A stretch of DNA of 64,000 nucleotides, from NCBI GenBank assembly GCA_946699065.1, contig CAMPDV010001717.1:1-64000 (forward strand). Reading direction: 5' to 3'. Source of the stretch: Loxodes magnus. Its lineage: Eukaryota > Ciliophora > Karyorelictea > Loxodida > Loxodidae. Under the pieces are notes generated by a model. That model did no database searches. It saw only the letters and a program-made list of their open reading frames with translations, and had not been told where the DNA came from. The translations under genes and the position numbers were made by a program. Positions 44,953 to 56,437 of this stretch are shown here, in pieces (position 1 is the stretch's first letter; every line of letters begins with the position of its first letter).

Positions 44953-45893
44953 TCAAGTTTCAACTTTTCTCCATCCTTTACTGTTCAAATCATAACTAAA
45001 TAAATCACTATTTCCATCAAATTGAAAAACAGTATTTCTACTTAAAACTGGTTGATTATTATTCAGATTTTCTACTGGAAATTGTTCATTTAAGTAAATG
45101 ATCTTTTTAGAATCAAACAATTATGTATCAAGACTGAAATATCCATTATTATACATGAGAAATTATTTCATTTTAGATATGTAAACAGCTGAAGTAGTGG
45201 CAATCTTATCTAATTAAACTTCACTTTTTTATCATGTATTTTAAATTTTGTCATATATCTAAATTGTATTAAATGCTTAATAATTTTAAATTCAAATCCT
45301 CCAAACACATGGAGTCTTGAAGTAATTTAATCACATCCAAAATAGCTAATAGAAATTTCTATAGAATTTATTTACTTAAAATTATTATTTCTCAAATTAA
45401 AAACTTCACATTCAAATAAATTTACTCACTGATTATTTTTAATTTATTATCCTGAAATTATAAAAGCTAGACTTGATTTATCGAAACTTGTTCTATGAAG
45501 TTTTCTTCCTTCTTGCATTCTAAATTGTAGGGTTTTGTTATTTAAATTATGAATCACAAATCTTCTTTCATCTTCTTTATTACCACCTGAAATTAGCAGA
45601 ACTTCATTATAAATTTGTTCAACATATGAAGTCAGATCATCAATAAATATATTTACAATTTCACTTTTAAATTTATTATTACGAGTTTAGTAAGTAATTA
45701 TATTACTTGAATTCTATTTTATAATAGAAATAAGAGAGAAGTTTCAATAACCTTTAAAATTAGAGCAGAGTTCATATTTAGTTATCCCTATTCCAAATTT
45801 ACCAAATATTTAGTTTCCATTATATTTTTGATACTTTCTTAAAAGTTTTCTTCGGAATAAAATCTTAATAAGTTAGTTTTCTTACTAAGACAT
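44953..45893 (-). pseudogene. Kelch-like family B copy B4, one frameshift
   Basis: 941 nt. MSQQENQLIKILFRRKLLRK, FGIGITKYELCSNF, LLISGGNKEDERRF and LHVFGGF read in one frame. A net 5-nt insertion near 45260 (GAATTTAAAATT) then shifts it, and the remainder (NTIQIYD, ATTSAVYISK, RNTVFQFDGNSDLFSYDL, KGWRKVET) follows in another. The stop is TGA 44953-44955, followed directly by a second TGA as in B3. Paired with B3 in the inverted repeat; B3 is intact. Confidence 0.85.
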
Positions 45894-47030
45894 TTATTTT
45901 TATAAAGCTATGAAAATATTAAGTATTTAAATAAAATACACGCAATTACACGTATTTAATTAGTTTAGATTAATAACAACATATTAAATAAACGTCATTA
46001 AATAGTTTAGAATTATTTATCATTTTATTACTAAATAAGTGCTTTAAATAATTAGAGATTTAAAAAATGCAAAGATATTAAAATAATAAATTCCTTTTTT
46101 TTAACCTAGCATATGCTTAAACATTATTTATAAGTAGATTAACTTTAAATTATTTAAAATTATTTTATTCATCAATTAAAAAAATTTTAGCAATTGATTA
46201 CTATATATAACAATATTTTAGTTAATACTCACATTTTTTTATTACATATTTGAACAAAAATAATTAATTTTTTCATGTTATAACATTAATTTTCTTATTT
46301 GGATTATTGAATCTGATTCTTATTAACCTTCAATATATAAATTTTATCCTTCTATAGAAGTTTTCAGCTTAAAAATTTTTAAAGACTAAAACTAAAATAA
46401 AATGTAATTATTTTTTATATTCTATTAGTTTCAGCCAAATATTATATATACTTAGCAATTTAAATTATATTTTTAAAATTTAAATTTAATTATTTATATT
46501 AATAACTTTTATTTATACTAATCTTTTTATTTATGAACACCTTTATGATTTGAAAAATTAGTTTTTTATCTAAATTAAATAAATTAAATAATATTATTTT
46601 AGCTGCTTTTCCATTTTAAATTAAAAGTTTAGTTTTATATTTCTTTTAACTTTTTTTAAATAAAAAATACATTTTGGTTTTACATATTATATTCCTATCA
46701 TAAATATAAAATTATTAAAATATCTCAATGATAATTTATAAATAAAATAACTTTTTATCTTTAAATTACAAAGAAAAATTTAAAAAAATTAAAAATAAAT
46801 AGTGATTTTACAATTTATTATAATAGAAAATTCAGCAGAAAGATATATATCATAATAAGTATATTAAGTAATCATTTAGTATAATCAAAATATGTGAAAT
46901 AAGATACTATTAAAATATTAAATTTAATCATAAATCTTTATTTTTAAGTTATTTGTTTAAAATAAAATTTTTGATATATATTTAATTTATTCATAAGAAT
47001 TTTTATTATTATCAACTCTAACAGGCTTAA
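45894..47030. other. Gene-free part of right arm, with B4 promoter box
   Basis: Inverted counterpart of 28150-29798 without the S1 SINE. On the minus strand the family B box (ACGTGTAATTGCGTGTA) lies at about 45945-45965. Confidence 0.45.
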
Positions 47031-47059
47031 TATATTGGAAAATATTTTATTATTATAAA

Positions 47060-47215
47060 TTTAGAAACTTTAAGAAAAGTATTTAAATGTAGCAAGTCCT
47101 GTAAAGCGCAAATATAAAAAAGGATGGTGGACTAATGAAGTCTTAATCATATCTTTAGTTAAAGAAGAGATATTCTCAACATTATTTATGTAAAAGCCAA
47201 CTTTTGCAAATATTT
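47060..47215 (+). pseudogene. Possible Myb-like fragment in right arm
   Basis: Frame reading PVKRKYKKGWWTNEVLIISL then VKEEIFSTLFMQKPTF. Basic residues followed by W-W-T-x-E and a hydrophobic helix resemble the start of a Myb/SANT repeat. Only one helix is visible and no start codon is evident. The left-arm copy is more decayed. Confidence 0.3.
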
Positions 47216-48590
47216 ATTTCTTTTAAAATTTAAAATACATTTTAAATTTTAATTAAATACTTTTTATTTAAGAATTTTACTATTATTTATACTTTAATAA
47301 ATTAAATATTTAAAATAACTTTATTTTTAAGAATGTTTTTATCTAAGTTTAAGTGCAAGATAAATTGCTAATTGTATAATTTAAAAGTTAAACAAAATTT
47401 CCTAATTATTAAAATTTTCTTACAAGTTCTTTTTCCTACTAAAACTCCTTCAATATTTTAAATTTTTGCTTAAAATTTTTTATTCAAAAATAATATTAAA
47501 ATTTAATATTTTAACAAATATTTTTAATTAAAAAGACTCCTTACTTTTAAATTTGAATAAAATGAGTTAGGCTAACATAAAGAAATATTATTAATATATT
47601 TAGAATTAACTTTATCAAAAAATAAAAATTAAATTGAGGTAAACTCTAAACTATTGCTTATTTTAAAATAAAACAATATAAGAAAGTCAAGATCTTCTTG
47701 AAAATACTTTGATTTCAGTTTTTATTTTCAACTGAATTTGTAAAAATTTTTATCTTTGTTGAGCATCCTATATTCTTTATTGTGTATGTTATGGTTCAAG
47801 CATCTTCAATTTAAATATATTATTAATGTGAAATTTTGCTTAAATTTTTAAAAATTTAGAGCACTTTCTTCTTTCAATTCAAAAGCTCTATACAATTTTT
47901 AACTAAATTTTAATTAAAAAAGGGGATAATTTAATCATTTAGATTTAAATTATCATAATTAATTCTAAAATTGATATTTTAATTTTAAAAACTTTACACA
48001 CTCATTTTTACTATTTAATTATATTACTTCTAAATCTATTTTAAATAAATTTTCTATATTATTTACATATTGTAAATATCTTTATGGGAATATTCTACAA
48101 GTTTAAACCACATAGATATAATTTCTTTTTTTTTATTTTCTTCTCATTCTAGCAATTAAATACTCGGTTTTATTTGAAGATTTTTCCCTTAAAAAATTTC
48201 TTCTTTTTCAAGCAGATTATTTAAATTTTTTTCAATTCGTTTATTATTTTATATTTTATTTAGCAAACAAAAGTTTTAAATATCCAATTTTTCTTATAAC
48301 TATAACATTTTTTATTAAGTGGAAGATTTCTTAATTTTAAAAACTATAATACCTTACATTAATTATTTAGAAATTTATTTTTTCTTTCTTAAATTTATTC
48401 TCTAGTGTGAAAAATCGGATTTAAATTTAAAGTTCTGCAAATAAAATTTATTTTGCATTTATATTGTTTTTATAATGCTTTTTTATTTAATATTAATAAA
48501 ATTAATATAAAGGTTTTATTTATAAATATAGTAAATCAATTAAACTTAAAATATATTTCACTTTATTAATTTTTTTAAGACTTATTTTTA
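47216..48590. other. Outer part of right arm and A8 upstream
   Basis: Pairs with 26910-27950. On the minus strand a frame with FNCQNE...YLCGLNLQNI is partly kept between arms, perhaps a lost gene, but I cannot name it. Confidence 0.3.
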
Positions 48591-48599
48591 TTTATAAAA

Positions 48600-49322
48600 A
48601 TGGACCAAGTTTTTACAAATCCAGTAAATAGCTTAATATAATCAGGATATTTTTTCTAAGAAAATATCTTAGAGAGAACTATAAAAATTGAAATTATAAT
48701 TTCTAAAAGTTAGGATTAGGAAATATAAAGTATGAAATATGTCCAAATTTTGCTTATGATCATATCAAAGTATATAAAACTTTACTTTATAAGTCTTGTA
48801 TCTTATATGAGCATGATATAAAACAATAGAAAATAGATAAAACCTAAAAATAAATAGAGGCTCTTAATTCAAATTACCTGCGAGTGTCATAGATAAATGA
48901 AAATAATTTTTTAATTTTAGGTGGATTTAAGACTAACAGATAGCCTTTTACAATCTAAAAAATTTAGAAGAAAGTTAAATGAAATTTTAAAGGGGAATAC
49001 ATGGAGTTACCTATAATAAAGAATTAATGTTTTTTCTTAGTGGATATTGTATAAATTCGTGTGAAATGATTAATCTAAAATAAAGATTAAATACAATTTA
49101 AATTTAAGATATTCTATAGAATGAATAAAAATTAGCAGGATTTGGAGCAAATGTAAAGCAGCTTAATGTTTATTTTTTTGGAGGATATTAATCTTAATAG
49201 GGATGTCTTAATAAAATAAGAAAATTTCAAATAAAAATTAATCAATGAGAAGTAATAAACGAATTTTTACCTGTTTAAACTTCTACTATGTCTTCTGATT
49301 TATCAAATAAATAATCTATGAA
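48600..49322 (+). pseudogene. Kelch-like family A copy A8, frameshifted, 3' truncated
   Basis: Opens ATGGACCAAG then loses one codon position, shifting the frame within ten codons. GLGNIKYEICPNFAYDHIKVYK and later blades remain visible. It breaks off within the MSSDLSNKQS tract and is joined directly to an inverted 5' fragment (A9). Confidence 0.75.
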
Positions 49323-49390
49323 CTTTTTATTAGAAAAATTACCTTAATTATACTGAGTTATTTACTGGATTTGAAAATCTCTTGATCCAT
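49322..49390 (-). pseudogene. Kelch-like family A fragment A9, inverted 5' end
   Basis: The first 23 codons of family A on the minus strand (MDQEIFKSSKQLSIIKVIFL), followed upstream by the usual TTTATAAAAATGG leader. It abuts the broken end of A8 in opposite orientation, as if by a fold-back or template switch. Confidence 0.75.
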
Positions 49391-49394
49391 TTTT

Positions 49395-50080
49395 ATAAAT
49401 AAAAACTATTTTTTTAATTAACAAAATAAAGTTTATTATTTAATATTTGATTGTTTCATCTTATTTTAATAATTGGTTATTTATTATACACAAATTTAAG
49501 GAAAATAATAGAAAAACTATAATATTTTTAATCAATATTTTTTAATAGGAACTTTTATGAATCTTAAATTTTCATCTATCTCTTATTAAAAATTTTTTAT
49601 CTATATTAAGTGTCAAAGTAAGTTAGCATGCTTCAAGAGATTAAATTTTATCTAATATAAATATTTTTTCAGTTCTTTGAAGCCTATAAAATTTTTAACT
49701 CTTACTATGATTCAAAGAATTTATGCTTTTTTTACTTGGATTTTTAAATAAGAAAGTAAATAAATTAAAAATTTGATTGCTTAAACAATTTAATTTTAAT
49801 TGCATAATACTTTCTAAGATTTAATCCCTTTTGTTTCTATTATTTAATAATTATTTTTTAAATATTAGAATTATGTTTAATATTTTTCCTTTAACATATT
49901 TATTTGAACTTAAATTTAACATATTATGTAATTAAATTATCTTAAAACTTCAAAGCTATTAAGCAAACTATATTATTTTTAATTTAATTTATGTAATTAA
50001 ATTATAACTAAATATCTAATATAAGTAATTGCAAATTATGTTTTAATTAAATCTAATTATATTATGAACCAAAGTGAGAA
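49395..50080. other. AT-rich gene-free stretch
   Basis: Nothing recognised. Confidence 0.4.
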
Positions 50081-50083
50081 AAA

Positions 50084-51334
50084 ATGACAGAAGGCTTCAA
50101 GAAGAGCTTTTTCGTGTTCCATTGGTAAAGGAGAGAAAATCATAGATTTCTAATTCTTATTCTATCACTTTATCTTTAATACCATAATGATTTTCTTAGT
50201 CTCTACATAGAAAATTAAAGAAAATCTTAAATTGAATAAGAAATTATATCAACAGAAACTGGTTTAAACAAAAATACTTTTTACCTGCTAAACCATGAGC
50301 AATCAACTATATGAAAAGTGAAAAATTAAAAAATGATGTTAAAATAGAAAGATGATGAATAACTAGCAATAGAAAAACATAAGAAATCTATATTTAAACT
50401 ATAAGAAAAAATTAAAATACTAAAATTATAAAAACAATAATTGTTAGAAAAAAATTAAAACATTGAAGAAAGATTAGTCAAGTAAGAAATTGAAGTTAAA
50501 CAACTTGAAGAAAAACGTAAATAGAGTAATTTTATAAAGCAATAAAATAGCTAGTATAAAAAGCTCTAGTAAAGATAATTTTTTAAAGTATATAAACTGA
50601 AAATAATTGAAAAATTTTATAAAATTAGCATAAAAAATACTAAAGAAATAAAATATATAGAATAGAAACATTAATATGTATAAAATAAGGATTATACAAT
50701 TCATTATCTTTAGTCAACGTTTATGTTTTTATTCAAAAAGAAATCTTTAAATTTAAAAGAAATTGTCAATATAATCTAAAAATATTTATTCGGGTATTTA
50801 AATATAGTAATCCTTTAAGTTTTAATATCTAGAATAAAGAATTAGAAATTTTATCGCTTGAAATATATTAAGAAAAAAATTATAATCATAGAGATATTTT
50901 AGAAGAATAATTTAAACTAAAATAATATTTTTAAAGATAGGAAATTTCGTTTATCATTTCATTCATGCATTAAATTTTATATATATGTGCTAAAACGTCG
51001 AAGTAACTATAATTTTTAAAATAAACCAACTAGAAAATTTAAATTTTCTTTAGTATAAAAGTAAATAACTTTGATTTTTCTGATGATTTATTTAAAACTA
51101 TTAGGGAATTAATAAACTATTTTTTAGAGAAAAGCATAAAAAAATTAATTAAATGCTAAAAGTTAAACTTTTGATTAAATTTTTCTTATCTAAATTAAAA
51201 AATAAAATATAAATTATTACAGACTTTGTATAATCATTTATAATAATGATTTAGTTATTCTTATTACTCATCATATTAAATATTTTATTACTTGTCTTAT
51301 AATATATTTAGAGAAATTATCTTCTATATCTTGA
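50084..51334 (+). CDS. Hypothetical coiled-coil protein
   Basis: From ATG 50084 (MTEGFKKSFFVFHWQRRENH) the frame runs 416 codons to TGA 51332-51334 with one internal TGA. Residues 100-170 form a strong Lys/Glu/Gln/Leu coiled coil (ERLVKQEIEVKQLEEKRKQ). The last third is Ile/Lys/Asn/Phe-rich and may be chance. A TGA is expected about once per 60 codons in such DNA, so this frame is moderately unlikely by chance. The layout (possible zinc region, then coil) recalls TRIM-like proteins, but no zinc ligands are clear. Function unknown. Confidence 0.35.
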
Positions 51335-51439
51335 AAAGAGCAGAGATATAACTCTTGTAAACTAATTTATTTCTTTAATAACAAATAATTTATAGTATTT
51401 TATTTAAAATAAAATGGAGTCTGAAATTAGACGATTTAA

Positions 51440-51465
51440 ATACGTGTAATTGTGTGTATTTTATT
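51440..51465 (+). promoter_or_regulatory. Family B upstream box (B5)
   Basis: ACGTGTAATTGTGTGTA about 45-65 bp before the B5 start. Same direct-repeat box as upstream of B3 and B4. Confidence 0.5.
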
Positions 51466-51502
51466 TAAATACTTAAAATTTTTAATTACTTTATAAAAAT
51501 AA

Positions 51503-52447
51503 ATGTATTAGTAAGAAAACTAAATTATTAAGATTTTATTCCTAAGAAAACTTTTAAGAAAAGCTCAAAAATATAATGGAATCTTTATATTCAGCAAATT
51601 CGGAATAGGAGTTACTAAATATGAACTCTGTTCTAATCTTAAAGAATCTAGAAACTTCTAATTTATTTCTACCATAAAAATGAATTCAAACAATAAATTT
51701 ACTTACTAAATTCGTAATAATAAAGTCTAAAATGAAACTATAAATGCTTTTACTGATGGCCTGACTTAATGTGTAGAGCAAATTTATAATGATACTCTGC
51801 TAGTTTCAGGTGGTTTTAAAGAAGAAGAAAGAAGATTTATAATTAATAATTTAAATAATAAAAATTTAGAATTTTAAATGTAAGTAGGAAGAAGATTTCA
51901 TAGAACTAATTTTGATAAATCAAGCTTAATTTACATAATTTCAGGACAAAAGTTTTAAAACAACTAGTGAATAAATTTGTCAGAATGTGAAGTTTTTAAT
52001 TTGCGAAATAATAATTTCAAGAAAATAAATTCTATAGAAATACCTATATGCTACTTTGGATGTGATTAAACTGCTTCTTAAATTTGTGTGTTTGGTGGGT
52101 TTTAAAATTCTTAAGCGCTTAATACAATTTAGATTTATAACAAAACTTAAAATACATGGAAAAAAAGTGAAACTTAGTTATATTAGAATGGTACGACTTC
52201 AGCCATTTATATACCTTATAAAGGAGTATTTTTTATATTTAGTAATGGATACTATAATCTTGACTCATTATTTTTTGATTTCCAAAAAATTGTACATTTA
52301 AATGAATAATTTCCAGCATAAGACCTTAATTCTTATTAGCCAGTTTTAAGTAGAAGCACTGTCTTTCAATTTGATAGAAATATTAATTTATTTAGCTATG
52401 ATTTAAGTGGCAAAGGGTGGAAGCAAATTGGAATTTAATAAAGTTGA
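51503..52447 (+). CDS. Kelch-like protein, family B copy B5 (intact, 314 aa)
   Basis: 315 codons without a shift. MYQQENQIIKILFLRKLLRK, FGIGVTKYELCSNLKESRN, LLVSGGFKEEERRF, ICVFGGFQNS and LFSYDLSGKGWKQIGI are all conserved. At codon 219 (52157-52159) this copy has TGG where B3 has TGA, direct evidence that TGA means Trp in the family. A further TGA stands in the QNNQ-W-INLS tract. The stop TGA is at 52445-52447, three codons later than in B3 because the usual TGA is TAA here; the extra Gln-Gln-Ser follows. Beta-propeller scaffold inferred. Confidence 0.85.
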
Positions 52448-52449
52448 AC

Positions 52450-52870
52450 TTATATTAATATTTAAATTATAATAAAAATAATAACAATTAGAGAAGCTTA
52501 TAATGATAATTGAATAAATAAAATAATAATTTTATATTTATTTTAAATTTTAATTAATTTAGAAAAACTAAGGAAATAGTAATATCTATGCATACATAAT
52601 ATCTATATAATTTTAGTGATACTATAATGTTAATTTTTGTTATTTTCTAAAATCAGTAAAATTGAAAATAAATAATCTTAAAATTATATGAAAAAGATTT
52701 AAGAATTCCAAAGAAATAGGCAGAAAATATTACATGCTAAAAATATATGAAATTAAATAAATAAGCAGATAACACACTAAATTGTAACTATTGCCTTATA
52801 AGAAAAACTAAGAAAATAGGTTAAACCTCTATTAGCAAAGGTGACCCTAAATTTTAAGTAAAAAAAATTA
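52450..52870. other. AT-rich gene-free stretch
   Basis: The first 60 bases resemble the sequence after B3 (ACTTATATTAATATTTAAA). No gene. Confidence 0.4.
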
Positions 52871-52873
52871 AAG

Positions 52874-53743
52874 TCACTAATTAAACTATTATTGAATTTG
52901 GAATAAGAATGAAATAACAATAAAAAATTAAATATTTGGCGTTCTTGGAGGTATTTCAACCTCTTTCCAGCCAATCTCTAGATTATTCTAGAGGTTTAAT
53001 ATAAAAGTTTGAAAATATTTAAAATTCTTCTTCTTGCTATGCATATAATCCTTGAGGTATTTTTCAACTAGAAAATGCTTGACTAAATTTTTCTTGAATA
53101 TGTTTACAAATTTGTTGAAATAAAATTTTCCTCCCCTCTTTTAGCTTTTTTTATTATTTTCCTTTTCTTTTTATTCTCCAACTTCTTCTAGTTTTTCAGT
53201 ACTCTTATTAGTATTTTTGAAATTTCTAGCATCTTTTTGTTTCTCTTTTAAATCTGAATTTTCGTTTTTATTATTCTTTGATTATCATTGGATCATTCTC
53301 TTATTCTCTTAGTTCCATTTATCGCTATAATTTTTGTTAATTTTCTTCTATTTTTTCTATCTTGCTGCTCTGCTCTTTCTGCTTCTATTGTGAGTTCTAA
53401 GATTAACTGTTATAGTTTTGAAATATTTCAGAAGGTTTTAAAGTCATTTTCTTAGATCATGAATCTCAATTCAATTTCCCTGACAATTTTAAGCTTTTCC
53501 ATCAGTCTTTATTGTCTTTCTTAGCTTTTTTATCTCTTCTTGGAGGTTCAACATATTTTAATCAGCTAATCATAGCTTATTTACTGCTCTTATGTGAAAT
53601 TCGAGTGTTCTAAGTGCATAATATTTTTAGATTATTTCCTAGGCTTCTCTTAAGAGGCAGAATTCAGGAGTTCGGTTTTTTTGAGCTTTTTTATAATCTT
53701 AAATTCTCTAGAATGTTATTAACTCCTGTTTTCTTGGAGTCAT
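52874..53743 (-). CDS. ORF1-type retroelement protein, no zinc knuckle (289 aa)
   Basis: ATG 53743 to TGA 52874-52876, exactly 290 codons, with internal TGA read as Trp in NKL-W-LAD, GN-W-IEI, LRK-W-LQN and IQ-W-QSK. The start MTPRKQELITFQRIQDYKKA aligns with the region before the 20.48-kb ORF1 (LAPKKQEQAIFQNVQDLIK), and NLQEEIKKLRKTIK with NLQEDIIRLKKIKK. A coiled coil is followed by a very basic Lys/Asn-rich half. No CCHC motif is present. Probably the ORF1 of a relative of the other elements; no reverse transcriptase adjoins it. The C-terminal 60 codons may be read-through. Confidence 0.5.
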
Positions 53744-53946
53744 AAAAAATCCTGATAAATCCTTGCATCTTTTTTATAATTTGCAAGAAAAAATCAAAGA
53801 ATAAGAAAAATTAAAAATTAATTTAAATTAAAAAAATTAAAAATTTATATAAGACTTAGACGTAAGAGTAGAAATAAGTGCTTTTTTGAGCTATGCTATA
53901 AAAAATTAGAAAATCTATTAAACAAGCTCAGAATTATAAATAAAAA

Positions 53947-54395
53947 ATGAAAAATGTAAAGAGAAAGATAGAAAGACATTAACATTAGAGTTATTAATAA
54001 AAAATATCAAAGCTAACTACGATTTAGAATTTAGTATAATATGGTAATTTGTTTAGCTAGCGTAATCGTTTAATTAAATTTACTAAAAGCAATTTTAGCC
54101 ACATAGCAAGAACTCTAAAACTATATATACAGTTTTCATAAGATATTGAAGATTGAAGATTGAAGATTTTAATTAAAAATAAATTTTTCACAAGTATGTG
54201 AATTTGAAAAGAATCCCAGGTAAAAGAAAACTATAGAACATGAAGATGTTAAATTGATTGCGAATAATTGAATCCAGAGCATCAAATAGAAAGTTCAGGC
54301 AATTATATGTGGTATTTATTCATGTAAACAAAATGGTAGCAAGTATCTGGTTAAAAGACTAGAGAAAGTAAAAAATATAATATTATTTTATTATT
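53947..54395 (+). CDS. Unknown ORF
   Basis: From ATG 53947 (MKNVKRKIERHQHQSYQQK) the frame carries a mix including Cys, His, Trp and Met unusual for chance A/T frames (CQIDCEQLNPEHQIESSGNY, then MWYLFMQTKW). Several TGA codons are read as Trp. The frame formally stays open to about 54780 but turns into Ile/Asn/Lys sequence after about 54395. A direct repeat (TTGAAGA x3) sits at 54143-54165. I do not recognise the family. Confidence 0.3.
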
Positions 54396-54399
54396 ACTA

Positions 54400-55140
54400 G
54401 AAATCACAAATTCTGCCTTTAATATCTTTAGAAAAAAATAAAAATACTAACTTATTCCAATATTTTAGAATAAAAATAAACAAATATAAATTTTTAAAAT
54501 TTAAAACATAATTTAAAATATAAATAATTTTTTATTAGTGTTATTTTAGAAATTGTAACCATTAAAAATTTATTAAGTAAATAATAGAGAATAATTCTAT
54601 TAAAAAAATTATTAAAAAAATGTATATAAGCTTGAATTACTACTATTTATTCTATAACATTTTTTATTTTCACACGCATTTTTTGCTTTACACCTAAGAT
54701 ATAATAAAAGCTTTATTATTGCTAATTAAAAATCTTTTAAAGCAAGAGTTTAAATCTTTTTTAAGTATTATGATTAAATGAAAATTTACATTTATAAAGT
54801 ATTTGATTTCAGAAAAAAAAGTAATTTAAATTTTAAGATAAATAACTTATTTATATTACTGCAAATATAGGCAACATTCTGCGTTCATTTATAAAAAACA
54901 AATTTTATTAAGTTTTTCTTAAAAAATAACTGCTACTATTTAATCTTATCTATAAAATATAAAAATCTTCTAAATTTAAGAGTAAAATTAAATGAATCAT
55001 TCAAATAGTATGTAAAAGATCAAATTTTAAAGAATTAAAAATTACAAGAAATTTAAATTATTGATTGCTTAGAAGTTAAAGATTAATTTAAATTAAATTT
55101 AAGATAAAAATTTTAAGTTTTAACTTATTTCAAAATATTG
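54400..55140. other. AT-rich gene-free stretch
   Basis: Nothing recognised apart from the tail of the frame above. Confidence 0.4.
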
Positions 55141-55142
55141 AA

Positions 55143-55879
55143 TCAAATTTCCCCCGAAAGAAACGTTTTGGACCACTCTCCTTTTTTCATTTCATAAATA
55201 AAGAGATCACAAATTTCATTAAATTGATATACAAAATTTTATTACTATAAAGGATTTGCTACTAAGCAACAATTATTTCCTCAAAAATGTTTCCATGTTA
55301 ATAGCATTTTTCTTTGATTGGATCAAATATTTAAGTTTCCAAATCTCGATCCCAGTTATTATAAATTAGAATAGATTATTTACTTGGTAAATCAGAAGAC
55401 GAATCTTCAATAGGTAAAGATTCGTTTATTTCATCTCATCGATTTAGTTTTATTTCATATATTCTTATTTTATTTATATATCCTTATTAAAAATGAAGTC
55501 CTCCAAAAACATAGACATAAGGTAATTTAATATTTGCTCCAAATCCTCTTAAATCTGAATAATCCTAGAACGCACCTTAAATTTAAATTGTCTTTTATCG
55601 TTATTTTAGATTAAGCATTTCACATTGATTTGTAAAATACCCACTGAGAAAAAATATTAAATCTTTGTTAAAAGCAACTTCATGCATTCCTCTTTCAAAT
55701 TTCATTTACATTTCTTCACAATTCTATAAACTATGACAAATTTCGTACTTTACATTTCCTAATCCTATTTTTTAGAAACTATAGACTCAGCTTTTATAGT
55801 TTTCTCTAAGATTTTTCCTTAGAAAAATGATTTTAACTATATTTAGCTATTTACTGAATTTGTAGATTTCTTGATCCAT
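55143..55879 (-). pseudogene. Kelch-like family A copy A10, internal deletion
   Basis: Start at 55879 (MDQEIYKFSKQLNIVKIIFLRK) and conserved stop after LSGEI at 55143-55145 are both present, but only 737 nt separate them. About 214 nt are missing near 55730. There KYEICH is joined to the EEMQMKFERGMHEVAF blade, so the frame cannot be kept. The later blades (YVYVFGG, NKNLRIYEIK) and YQFNEICDLFIYEMKKGEW are clear. Confidence 0.8.
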
Positions 55880-56437
55880 CTTTATTAACGGAAATTAATT
55901 TTAGTCAAATAAATTAAAAAAAATTATTTTGATATTTTATCACTGTGTTTATATTTTATAGCTTTTAGTTTATAATGCATTATATAATAAAATAAATTTT
56001 TAATTATTTTATTTTTAGTAATTGTATTTTTTAATGGGATTATCTAAATTCTTAAGTTTTTATCAATCTTATTTTAGAAATATTTAGCTCTCTTTTATTT
56101 TTGAAATTAATTTACATTATTTTCAGTAATTAAATTTTATCTTAATCAACCTTTTTGAGTTTCTTTAAGTCTCATGGCATTTAAACTTCCTATTCTTACT
56201 ATCATTACAATGAATTACTTTTTCATACCTTCAAATTATAATTAAAAAGAACTAAATCAGGCTAATTTTTATTTATTAAAAATTTTAATTTTAATTTTAA
56301 TTTTCATAGATATCTTGTAAGATTTAATACCTTTTTAATCCTTTTTTAACAATCAAGATAAACTTTTAAAATTATAATTTAGAATTTTTAAAACGCTATT
56401 TAGTTATACGATACTATACTCTAAATTATAAAATAAA
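55880..56437. other. AT-rich gene-free stretch
   Basis: Nothing recognised. Confidence 0.4.

Larger units (their letters stand above)
41940..48250 (-). repeat. Large inverted repeat, right arm
   Basis: Inverted partner of 26910-32555; anchors are given in that entry. It contains B4 and an ORF1-only element (43816-44598) that has no counterpart in the left arm. The inner end lies just after the LINE 3' end. Confidence 0.75.

Noticed and set aside
50474-50704. 76-aa minus-strand frame
   Set aside because: Antisense of the Lys/Glu-rich coiled-coil frame; its Phe/Ile/Leu content mirrors Lys/Asn codons.
52777-52974. 65-aa minus-strand frame under the standard code
   Set aside because: Lies out of frame with or at the end of the longer ORF1-type reading at 52874-53743; no independent support.
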